NCBI RefSeq assembly: GCF_949628215.1
Contig: NC_134278.1
Coordinates: 107,675,277 to 107,739,276, forward strand
Reading direction: 5' to 3'
Source: Phalacrocorax aristotelis
Taxonomy: Eukaryota > Chordata > Aves > Suliformes > Phalacrocoracidae
DNA: 64,000 nucleotides
Position numbers and translations under genes: made by a program
Part shown: in pieces, positions 35,301 to 47,300 of the stretch
Layout of the letters: each line of letters starts with the position of its first letter
Numbering within the stretch: the first letter of the stretch is position 1
Notes under the pieces: generated by a model
What the model saw: the letters and a program-made list of their open reading frames with translations, nothing else
The model's database searches: none
Told to the model about the DNA's origin: nothing

Positions 35301-38300
35301 CCCCGGTCAGGGGCTATTCGGGGTGAGCGCCTTCCGGAGTTCCTTTTGCTGGAAATACGGTTTCGTGTAGGTTCAGTCCTAGGAAAGGGGGTTTTCCTGT
35401 AAATCTCTGGCAGCTGACAGCCTGAAGTGTAGTTTGTAAGATAACAGGCTTGTTCTATACTGTCTCAGCAGTTCCCATTCTGGCCTGTCTCTTGTCAAAA
35501 TCAGCTTGCTTTTTTTTTCTTTTTTTTAACCATCCTTTTAAAAGACTTGATTATTGTACAATATATGATAGAGGGGGAAAGAACTCTTTCCAGAAAGTAC
35601 CACTGCCTTCAGACAACATGTTGACACATCCACTGTGCCCTCTGCCTGGGGAAGGAGCCAGATGTGTCAGCTCCGGCAGATGTAGCGAATCAAGCCTATC
35701 AAAAGAAACGTGGAAAACCAGCAAGAGAGTGGTTTTGCATTAGCCAAGGCTGAGGCGAGGGCAGCTTGCCTTCCAAATTTTATTTCCATGCTCTGCCTGT
35801 CGCTTGTATGCCCACCAAAGTGCCAGCCCTGGGCCATGGCCCCCCGTGCCCCTGCAGCCTGGGGTAGCCCCAGGCCTGCTGCAGCTCGCCAGGGCTGCCC
35901 GAGGCTCCCTGGCACAGTGGCCGCTGGAAGGGCAGGTGCCGACTGCTGTGGAAATGTATTCGCTTTGGAGCGGGGAAGTGAGGGGTAGTTCATTAAAGTT
36001 GATTTTATAATGAAGGGTACTGGGGAAGAAGGGGAACTGGGTTGCTGATTTATTGTAACAGAGGATTTAGCCGCCCGCTAATTGCTTTGCAGTCGCTCTC
36101 TGTCAAATGTGGTGCCTGGTCTCCTCCTTTCCCTCCGTGCTGCGGTTTCTTTTCTTGCAAAGTTCAAATGCTGCTGTCTGAATCCTGGCTTTCCGTGCAT
36201 TTTAATGGGGAAGATGATTTAGTGTGCTTTAATTCCTCCCTGCCCGTATTTGAGGAAGAAAAGAAAATCAAACCATTTGCAGTTAATTTCAAACAATGAG
36301 CGCGATTGTAGAGACACAAAGGCAATGTTTGATTTACTGTAATAATGTAATTATAGCCCTGGAGTATCAGAATTAAGGGTGTTGCCATTCATGGGCATAA
36401 ACGGTTCTTTGGAGGAATTCTTTCTTCCTTTGCATTGCTGAAGCTGAAGAGAGGGGAGGGTAGATTTGAAAGTGGAGACGTTTGGAAAAGTGCAAGCTTA
36501 TTTCTGTGACAGCTATTTATCAGCACTTCTAGTGTGAGTTCACAACGATTCGTTTAAGAAGGAGCTACCACTTTCTTAAACACAAACGCTCAGGAAAAAA
36601 GGGTTGGCTTTGAAGCTGCTGGAAGACAGCAGCTGCTAACAGGACCACTGGTTTGCTAAGTGCCCAGGCAAGGGTGTTTCATTTGGCTTATTTAGCTTTA
36701 GCGTAAAGTTAGAACACAGAGATGAAATACTGAGGTGGCATCAACACTAAAAAATCACCACCCAAGTTATGGTGTCGAAGCAGGTTCTATATGAATCGGT
36801 TCAGTTAGCTCTAGTGTGTTTGTTACTGGTGTGTTTTAAATGGTCATGATTAAAGTGAGAATATTTATCGCTTAGAAAATTCACTGAAAAAAAGAACTGA
36901 AAATAATACATCACTTGCTGTTGACAAGTTCAGTAGACTTAAGATGTGCTAGCCAGTCATGACATTTTTAAATACCTGTTTTTTAAGTAAGATTTTATTT
37001 TCTTTACATGTGATAATTAACAGACATTTTACCTTGATGGTCTCCCTATACGTATGTGTAGCCAGCAGGATAGGGCAGTTTTAATTTTAATGTGAGAATT
37101 AAAATAGTAAAGCTTTGTATACAGTTTGCTTATTCTAAGTGGAAGTAGACAGTCTTTCCAAGTCTGAAGAAAGTCAATATACAATTAATTTCCAGTGCAA
37201 ATACATTTGCATAGGGAGTGTATGGACTCTAGACGTCTGGTCCTTCCCCATCCTCCTTGTGTGAATCCCCTGTTGTTTTCAACGAAAGGAGGGGGGAAGG
37301 GGAGATCAAGCCATGGTGGAAACAGCTACTCGGGGACCTCTTCCTAGTTGCCAGCGGGTGGGCATTGAATCCTCTTTGTGGCGGCAATGGCGCAGGACTC
37401 CCAGCAACAAGCCTTGATCTGCAGTTGGCTGGGGTTTAACCATGACAACTTTGGGAATGGCTGGCCTGAGAAGAGTGCTGTGATTGCTGATACCAGCTGG
37501 TGGGTGACTACATAGAGACTTTGTCATTCTGAATTTTGGATGGGGCAGCAGAGGTTTGCAGCTCTTGGGAGCAAACCTTTCAAAACCAAATGCCTGATGA
37601 GAATTAACCTTCCAGGCTGGGGCTGGGGCTTGCTGGGGTCTGACCACACGCTCCACATGCAGTCATTGGGAGGGTGTCTCTGCAAATAGGAGGGTCGGTT
37701 TAGATGGGGATATTTTCTCTAATGCTTTTCTAGAGTAGCTCCGTTAAGGTGCTCTTGGGACAGGTTGGCTAAAGATGAACGAGGCCACTGCACACGGTGC
37801 AAGACCAGGCTGACAGCATCTGTTTAACTGGTACTAGAGTCAGAGGAACTTCAGGCCACGGGCAGATGAGCCTGTCAAATCCTGGTGAGGTGGCAGGAGA
37901 GGTTCGCACTGCTCGCTTGCCACCTTGTTCCTCTGGTAAAGCTGCCACCACTGCCGCTTCCTCCCAGTCACTCCTCAGCTTGACATTGCAAGCTTTTAGG
38001 GGCACCTTTCAGGACTCGAGGTGTCCAAGTCACTTGGGCATCCTTCAAAATTTTTAGTGATGGTCGATATAGGGTGTCAGCACTGGACATTTACGTGGGT
38101 GGAGAGAAAAAAAGCAGGCAGTGCCACCTACTGATGGCTCGGTGGAGACAGCTCGCTGCTGCTAACAGATGTCCCCACAGCCCCAAGGAGCTCGGGGTGG
38201 AGTGGAGAAGGGCAGAGAGAGCAGACAGATGCGGTTTGGCGAGGAAAGAAGCATTACACAAAGTGCTTCTTTATTATGAGACTGCTTCCCAAAAGGCCCA

Positions 38301-41300
38301 GATGTTATCCTGCACTTTTAAGAGTGAAGAAAGGATCTGTTAACAAGAACTCCAGAGCTGCTGGAAGCGCAGAGCTGATACAATTGCAAACCAACTCTAA
38401 CCGTTTGTGTCACTGGAGGGCAAGCTGTACATCTTGATGCTGAACTCGCCAAGTAATGGGTTTCCCCATTGAATTGCATGGGATGGCAGAGGGTGTTCAA
38501 CTTGCAAAGCTGTTGGCAGGAACAGCTTTCCATAAGGCACGTGCCATCACGTAAGTTAAAAGGGCTACATCGTCCGTCCTTTTGAAAGCAGCATTCGTAA
38601 AACTAATCCCAGTCATTTGTTGAATGATTTCTAGGATTGCTTCTCAGTTTTATGTGCCATGTAAATCATTCCAGAAGACTCTGGTTTGAATTTCTGCCTC
38701 CTTTATGGGAGCTGATGACTTGCAACCTCATCCAGTTTCCTTCAGGGAAGCCCAGCACTGCTCCTTCTGTGCAGCGGCTCCGGGAGATTACTGGTCACCA
38801 CAGGATGCTGTGGGTACGATCAAGCTCTCCCTTGCTCCTTGCCTTTTTTCATTGGAGCAAAAATGAGTGAACAAGGCCACTCCACCCTGTGACCATCCTC
38901 GCCTGGAAATTACTTACGATCAGGGCAGAAGTGCAAGGGAAAGCACATGTATTTTAGAGGTTCTCTTTTCACTCCCCTGGCCCCCCAAATATGGGGTGCC
39001 TAGGTAAATCTTGCAACGGATGGTTGTGGTCCTTTTGTACGTGCTTTGCCTTCTCGTTGCAGCCATATTTTGGGAAAGGCTGGTAGGGCTGTGGTGGTCA
39101 GCCAAGGAAGCAGGAGATGACCCCTGGAAGGGCACAACAGGGCTGGCAGAGCAATGTTCCTCTGGTCCTCTGCTCACTGCACAGACACAGAGCGCGTTGG
39201 TGGGCTCAGGTGTGAGCTGGCCCACACTTAGGAGTGTTGGAGCCCTGGTTTATGGAGTGTCTGTGTCAGATATACAAGCTGGGGTTTTTAAAGGTCTTTT
39301 CTCCTGGATTTTTGTGCCAACACAGTCATCTGATGGTTCAGATCAGAGCCTTGTGGCATCTAACTGCCATTGCAGTTTTTGATTTCTGTGATGGCCATGA
39401 AAAACTTGACAAGAACTAGTTCTCACAGGCGCTGTGCTAATACTAATATTGACTCAAGACTGATTTTAAAGGAGATGTTATTTTTTATCACACTCAGCTG
39501 AACCACTCAGCTTAGGTAGTAGACACCAAACACGGATGGTTTATATTGTTGTAGGCCAAATTTGGAACGACATAGTTTGGAAAGGGTTGCTTTTTTCTTG
39601 GACTATGTAGCTGCTGATAGGCTTCCAAGCTTATTTTAAAGCTCACCATGATAAAGTACACAGTGATACGGCTCAGACACCTAAAAAAGGAGAATTATAC
39701 AGCTGGGTCTAATGAATCCAAGTCAAGCTTTTCCAAACATGCGATGCACAGAGGTTGATAGTTTTGTAGTGCAGAATCATGTCATAAAGAAGGGTTAATC
39801 TGGCAGTGGAACTGAATGCAGTCCTGTGGATGAAGGTCGGGAGCTTCTGGTCTGGCTATTTACGAGATAATGAATGGCGCCTCCACTCATATCAGCCTGT
39901 TTCCATTGAAATCACGGTTGTATGAGTGATCTATTTGTCTTCACTGGAAAGCTTTACAAGAGTAGGCTACTTGTGTGACTAAATATTTGCAGGGTTGGGC
40001 CTTGAGCTTGTGCAGTGCAATGCAAATTCAACGTGCTGTAAATGTTTTTAATAGAAGAATTTTCCGCTTCAGAGTGTAAGGAAAGCAGAGAGAGTAAAAG
40101 GGAGATAACATTACTAAATCATAAGATTATAGCCAACTTAATGTGTGTCAGAACAGCAGGTATATATGGATATGTATACACGCACATACATATAAAATAT
40201 ATGGAGATATCTGTGGACCTTTGTGGATATACTGACAGATATGGTTAGATACACATATGTGTGTGTTTTTAAATAATACATTCAAATTTTTCTATTCATG
40301 AACTTCCATGTGTAGTGACAGTGCCAGGTATGAGATTCTTGTACCTTCTAGCTCTTCTGGAGTTTAGTGCTAATCATAATAATACATTTATAAATAAAAG
40401 CCGAGGGAGAACCGTGAATTTAGAGTTTAATATTTGAATTACCCACTGTTTGCTCTTGATTCGAGTATCCAGCAGCATAGGAAATCCTGCCTCACAGCTG
40501 TCAGCACACAGTTTTGGTCCCACTTTTAAAAGGTTCTGTGTGGTGCTGGGGATGCCCTGTAGGAAAGTAATTTTCCAGCGAAGCTCAGCACTTGGCAGGG
40601 CTTGATTGCTAGATTGCAATGAGGAAAATCAATTCAGTTCTTAGGCATCTTCTCTATATATCCTGTAGCAGGAATGGTGGTGTTGGATTGACCTTTATTA
40701 AAGAGGAGGCCTTTCAGGTCCCCTAAAAGATTAGGCCTTTCAGGGAACCCATCCTTTTTCCAGGGAGATGCATGTTACAGGTTTGCAGTTGCTTTTGAGC
40801 AGAGTAGGTGTGGCAATATTAAAAAAAAATTAATATCTATTTAATATAAAAACCTATTAAAATTATAGATACAAATATTATGTGCATGTATTATATATAG
40901 AAACACACATACACCAAATGGTGCTTGAGGATATGGTTTGGTGGTGGACTTGGCAGTGATAGATTGGCAGTTGGACTCGATGATCTTAAGGGTCTTTCCC
41001 AACCTTAACAATTCTATGATTCTATGATATGTCATATATACACAAATATTTGCGTATATGTGCTTGTGTGTATATGAGTGTGTATTTATAAATGTATATA
41101 CTATCAGCAATGAAGGGAAATATTTAAAACCCGAGGGATAACTAGATCTTAGAGTGACATAAATGTCTCAGATCATGTATTGGTAAATCATAGCTGTATC
41201 AGGCAGTGCTGTATGTTCCCGCTTTCACAGGGGTTGTCCCAGTGCTCCAGGAATGGAAGATGAATCCAAGAATTCATTGCATAAAAAATATTAAATTCAC

Positions 41301-44300
41301 TTTGGTAGCAATAAAGTGGCAAGAGCTTCTAAAACGTGCTGTTCTGGCTTTGACCAGTAGCAGCTCAAACGAATGGCTCATCAAACGGCTAGCAATGTCA
41401 GTGGGAGCTTTTTATTTCCCCTGGGCACCAAGTCACTACAAAATACCATCTTGACAAAACCAGCTTTGATTAAGTAACCCTGTGTCTATGTATTTTTGAA
41501 ATTCAAGACTGTGGCAAGTGTTGACTACTGTTGTTCTTCATAAAAGTGATATTTTCTTCAATTGCACTTTTCTCTTGTGGGGCAGCAGTTAGGCCTTACG
41601 GTAGTTAGTGTGGGCAAGTCCAAATGAAAAGAGAATTAGGTTTCTAGAAATTACTTCTGGTGTAATGTGTTTGAGTGTGTCACTTATATTACAGCTGGAA
41701 ATAGTGTTCTTGAAGTTCCTGTTCCTGGAGTCACGGAAATCTCATGTTCATTAAAGAAAAAAGGGGGAAATTTTCAGCTTTTTTGCTTGTAGAGAAAATC
41801 TAAAGGTTATGAACATTGAGGGCTAAAAACTAGCAAGACAAAGAAAAAGATTCTCCATGTGTTGTGATTTTTTTAGGGAAATAGCGTGATCTGTACAGGG
41901 GAATTTTGCCCTCCTGTAGCCGTGGCAGCGATTCTGCCGCAGCCGGACAGAGCCCGGGTTGGGGAAGGTGGCCGGTCCTACCGTTCCCGACTGAGCAACC
42001 TCTGTAAATGAAATGTAACACTTTGGCGGAGGTTCTGGCTTGACATTTATTTTTCTGAAAATCCAGCTAGGGTGTCTACGCTAATGGAGGAGGGCCCGTT
42101 GTTTGCACAGTCTTACCCTCCTGATGACAGCTTAATAAGCTCCTTTATTTTGTGTTTTTATTCAGTAAGCTTGTCAGCTTTTGTGTAGTGGCTGACCTCT
42201 GCTTTTGCCCTCTCCCCCCGCCCCAGCTCCTCTGAAAGGGGTGCCTCTGTCCCCATAATTTGTAGTAAAAGGGAATTATAAAGGGAGGTGAACTGACTGG
42301 CTGTAGGGACATGGGCTACTACAAAGCAGTATAACTTACGCAGGAGCTGACCCTGTGTGCCCAGCATGCCTAAAGACTATTGAAGTCAGTGGGAGTTTTG
42401 GGTGCTTAAAGGCTGATGCAGGACCAAGCCTTTATGACTGAGAAAATCCAAACAGCGAGGGAAGGATTCGGTAAACAGGGCTACTGGAAATGAATTACGG
42501 CAAATGATGTGAGAACAGGTCAACATTTCATATCTGGCATACGTTTTCCTAAACAGACAGAAAGGCATCCCAGCAGTGTGACTGTTTGCTATTATATTCT
42601 ACACAAAAATATATTGGGGTGGCATTTAAATGCAGTGACTCGAGATAGCAAAAAGATGTGGGATTGTATTTCTTTCCATTCATTTAATTGGAACCATGCT
42701 GAAAAGGCGTATGAAACCCACGCTCTTGAATATATCTAAAGTGTAGCTTTGCGATGCTGAGAATGATGTCCAACCTAATAGAACTTCAGATGGAAGAGAT
42801 ATTTTGGCTCATCTTCTGCTTCCAGCTATACTCAGTTTCCCCATGTTGTTATTTTTCTTGTTATTGGATGCATCCAGCTATCTGTTTCTTTCTTCACCGT
42901 CTGGGAATACAAACCGTTTTGTTTCATTTCAGACCTTAAAATGGATTGGACAAAAACAAAAGGAAGGGAAGGGGAAAAAAAAGTGTTTTGAGTAGCACCT
43001 CTGTACTTGTTTCTGTGTCTTAATAAGTCAGCTTCTTAAACAAAAGGCTTAAGAATTACTGTCTTGGAATATATTGCATCTCTATATATATGTTCTGTAT
43101 TTCGTAACATCTGTATGCTGGGTGGTGGTTCATCAGGAGGGGATGAATGTAACCATTTTAGATGCTTAACTGGCTGTTGGGACTTGCCCAGTTTGTAATC
43201 ATGGTAATTGCACATACAAATATGGCCATGTAATTACATGTGCATTTTTGCATTTAGTTTCAGGAGTTCATTTAGAAAAGCATAAATGCAGCCCAATAAA
43301 TCCTTTATATCTCAGACTTCGGTGCTTTTATAACTCTATATAATTATGTAATAACACTGCATCTGGAGAGGTTTCACTAAAGTAAAAGCAATAAAGAACT
43401 CAGGTTAGATTTTTTTTTTTTTTTTTTGAGTTAGACCTACACTAGGTTGCTCAGTGCTGTGTTTTTCAGCTTCTAAGATTCGTCAAGTTCAGCAGTGCTC
43501 ATGCAAGAAAATTTTCTTGTGAGAATAAAGAGCAATTTAATATGAAACCAAAACTGGATCAGGTCATTTAAGCTTCCACAAAGACTCAAGTGATTAAATG
43601 AGTATTAATATAGTAAAATATACACCAAGTACTCAGATACCCAGGCAGTGAAGGCTTTTGCCAAGGTACAAATTGGATACTAAAATGAAAGAATTACTTA
43701 CGAGCAAAGTTCCAGCTCTGTGAGAACAAACCTAAATCATTACTATTACTATTGGCATTCACGGATTGAGATAAAATAGACACAAATAAATACTGTAATT
43801 AATTTCTACTTATGTGTTCATATGCACATAAATAGATAGTAAGTCTAATTTATCAATATTTTGTGTGTACAGATCTGTATGTCTTACGTTTTTATAATCA
43901 AATGAATATATAATTGTTGTTTGTCTTCCGTATTTCTATTCCTGGGATGGTTTTCACAAATGCTGAGAATGTCTCATGAAGACTGGTATCTTTTTTGTAT
44001 TCAGTTTTATTGTGAACCGAGTTATTGTGATACTGTCATTTCCCAGTCTGGATTGCTTGCTAATTTCCCTATGGCTTTTCCCTCAGCGGATAGTATTACT
44101 ATGCTAAAGACAAGTGCTGAGCTCTGCAGATGATACAGAAACAGATGTTTGATTTTGACACTCAGAAGTCAGGGTTTTCAAACCTACCGACCCTCATCCT
44201 GCCTTTTTAGTCTGCCCACACACAAGAGGGATGTGAAATACCTAGTAAGAACTGCAGAATCCAGCTTGCCTCTGAGAAAACATATCTATTGTATTAAATA

Positions 44301-47300
44301 TTTTAATTTAATTTCATTTTTTGTTAGTTCAGAAGGCTTAAACAGAATTGTGCTGATGTGATCCTCTAAGATAGTTTCGCAGCACATGAAGATTTGTGTG
44401 CTGTCCATAAGCTGCACAAAAATGGAGTCACAGATGATAAGGAACAAACACAAGCCTGGTCTGAATGGCTGTAGATTAAGAAGTGATTGCTGTTGCAATC
44501 TCTGTCATGGTTGTGGCAGCAAAGAGAAAGGTCCCTTTTCCTCTTTCAAATGTTCATATGGGCATCTATCACAAATTCTCTGTTGTGCATCGATGCCAAA
44601 ATCTTTTCGGCATGTTTTAAAATACAATCTTCTAGCTCTTTTTTTGTTTAGGTTAATGTCCGTGTTTAAGCAGCTGTTTTGAAATACAGCGCCATTTTTA
44701 CACCAAAAAGAAAAATTGTTTACTTCTTTTACATTTTTCGGCACCCTTTTTCCCTTTAAAAGTAGACAGCTACAGTCAGAGCGAGCAGAACGTTTCATAA
44801 CACATCCTGTATTTGCTGACTTTAGCCTGGTCTTTGCTTTTCTGTCTGGGAGGGTCACAAGCCGTAAGAACGTGCTTGATACTCGAATCTGCTTGCAGCA
44901 GTTGTGTTCAGCCTCATGCCGCTCCCTCCAGCGATGGCACTCGCTAGCCTGGCTCTCTGCTTTGCTGGTGAAGCATGGTCGGTCCCCGTCCTGGTCTGCA
45001 TGAGCCTGGCTTCTTCTGCAGGGCCGTATCTGAGTCCCCTCTGTTCAGCGGAGACTCCCATCATCTTCTCTGAGCTTTTCAAAACTAAAAAAGGTTTGAA
45101 AAGTCAAATGACTTGGGGCAAGGCAGTAGAGGAATAGCAACAGGGCATTTTTTAACGCTGCATTTTCACAGAGAGCCTTTTACTGTATGATTTATTTGAC
45201 TGGGGGCAGAGATTACGTTTAATTTTATTTCATGTGCATGCTGTTCTGGCTGGAAAGTTGCAGTCAGATCCTTATCAGGCTCATTTAACTGCCTCTCTGC
45301 CAGGGTTTGGCAGGGAGTTTGTAGAAGCCTGTCCCCCAGCCCTGTCAGACATTGTCCCACTCCATATAAAGCAAGACGTCTCTTCTCCACAGTCTTTAAA
45401 TATTCTTCTTGTGCAATTATTTGTGCAAATGAAAATTAATCATTCAAATGCCCTTGGAAAGAAAATACAAGAAGGAGCTGGAGCATGGCCGAAATTGCCA
45501 TTTAAATACTTTTCAATTGAGGAAGCTACTGGCAGATAATATTTTGAAGTATTTGCCATTCTTTAATGATACTGCACACAAAAGTCCATCAAGCATAGCG
45601 AGAGGCAATTTCTGGCTGGGAAAAGATAAGTTTTGGCATTTCAATTGCTTTTCAAGCTGTTGTGTCATTGAAATACACATTGCCACTCAATGCACAAACA
45701 GTAGTCCTATGGGAAATGCCATTAAAAGCTATTTTGAGATGCCTTTTAAGCAGAAGATCGGTCTTACTTAGCCAAGTATTACATAGGCTGAACTACCTTT
45801 CCTCAGATATAATTCTGTTTCTGCATTCATGGATATTGTAATTTTTTTTCTTTTAAACATTCATTGGTATAAGGTCCCGTGCAGAGGGGTATGCATGGGG
45901 CACTTCACTGGCCTTGTGCTCTATGATGCCCACAGAGACTCTGCAGGCTAATTTGGGAGTCACTCAAATGAGAGGATACAAAAGCTAGTGGGGGGACTTG
46001 AAGGCAATACAAAGTGTAGAGCTCAGAGCCTTGTAAGAAATGCTCACTTTGTACCTCATCCATGGAGAAACGTAAAAGCGTGCCAAGATACGTTACACTG
46101 ATATTGCCTGGTTGTGATTTCTTCCAGCTCTACGGCTATTGTTACCAAGATAGCAATGACATCCCAGACACGCTGACGACCATCACTGAACTAGGCTCAC
46201 CTTTAGAGATGATTCAGCTTTTACAGACTTCCTGGGAAGACAGATTTCGAGTGAGTAACAACAGTTTTAAAAGGACTTTTAAGAGAGCGATTAATACAAA
46301 ATACCATTGAGCACGAAACAGGTTCTTTTGTACTATGCAGTGCAATTCACATTTATTAAATGCTTGCTTTGCTTATGATTGTGTCTTGATTTAGAAACAA
46401 CATCTAGCACTCCCTTTCTGCAGTGTTTGAGATACTGTGCTATTTGTCTGTTGATGTTATCTAATTGTAGCCCGTTATACGCTTTCTACATAATATCTTC
46501 AAACATTTCTTACTCGAGGCCCAGGATTTTTGGCGCTGAGCATTATGCTTTGCAACGGATTTAAACAATAGAAGGATGTTACATTTCTGTCTTGATCCTT
46601 ATCATAGGTTGGTTTTATAATTGTTTTCTACTGCTTCCTGCTCTGTTCATCTTTTACTGGGGGAAGAGTGAAATAAACATACGCAAATCTCAAACCTGGG
46701 TTGTCCACCACGTTGGCAATTTACCAGGAGCACGAAGGTCCCACTTAGTTTGTCCAAAAATGCTTTGATCAAGACAGTGCTGTCTCGCTCAGTGTGTATT
46801 GGGATGTGCTGTCTGCTGAGGGTAACTCCCCAAGACATTGCAAGGCAGCAGCAGTCCTCATCTGAAACGCTTTGGATTGCGTGGCTACTCTGTGCCAGAA
46901 AACTAAAAGCATGCCTGTCTGATCGTGGAGATGAACCAGCAAGGTGCAGCCCACGTCTTTACCACTGAATTCTTGGACACTCTGGAGGCCGGGTGGCTGC
47001 ATGCAGGATGCCTGTTGGAAACGGTCCCTGGGCTGTGCTGCCTTCTGGATCGTGTCTGGGGACTGTGTGGGAGAGCAGCCTTGGTCCTGGTCAGACCTGG
47101 GCCAGAGACCGTGCTAGCAAGGGTGCATGTGGGATTAAGATTCTGTGCCCAGGAATGTTCCCTGGCAGAGTTTGTTTTACTAATATAGATGGAGCAAATT
47201 TGTTCCCTGTGCTAAGCTTCAGCTCCCTTTTCCTGAAAGAAGTATGGTCTTAAGTGGTAGAGGTACTTGTCACAGCTCTGGAAATACAGGACCTGCCTTT

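Larger units (their letters stand above)
32344..46127 (+). other. PKDCC intron 1 (13.8 kb)
   Basis: A GTACGC donor and TTCCAG acceptor bound it. It starts GC-rich, then contains two CAG runs, the second CpG block, a CTCF-like site, AT-rich microsatellite-like stretches at 40140-40270 and 41030-41100, the CR1 tail, a T18 run at 43410-43427 and a block resembling conserved enhancer DNA at 45150-45760. I see no additional coding exon. Confidence 0.85.
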
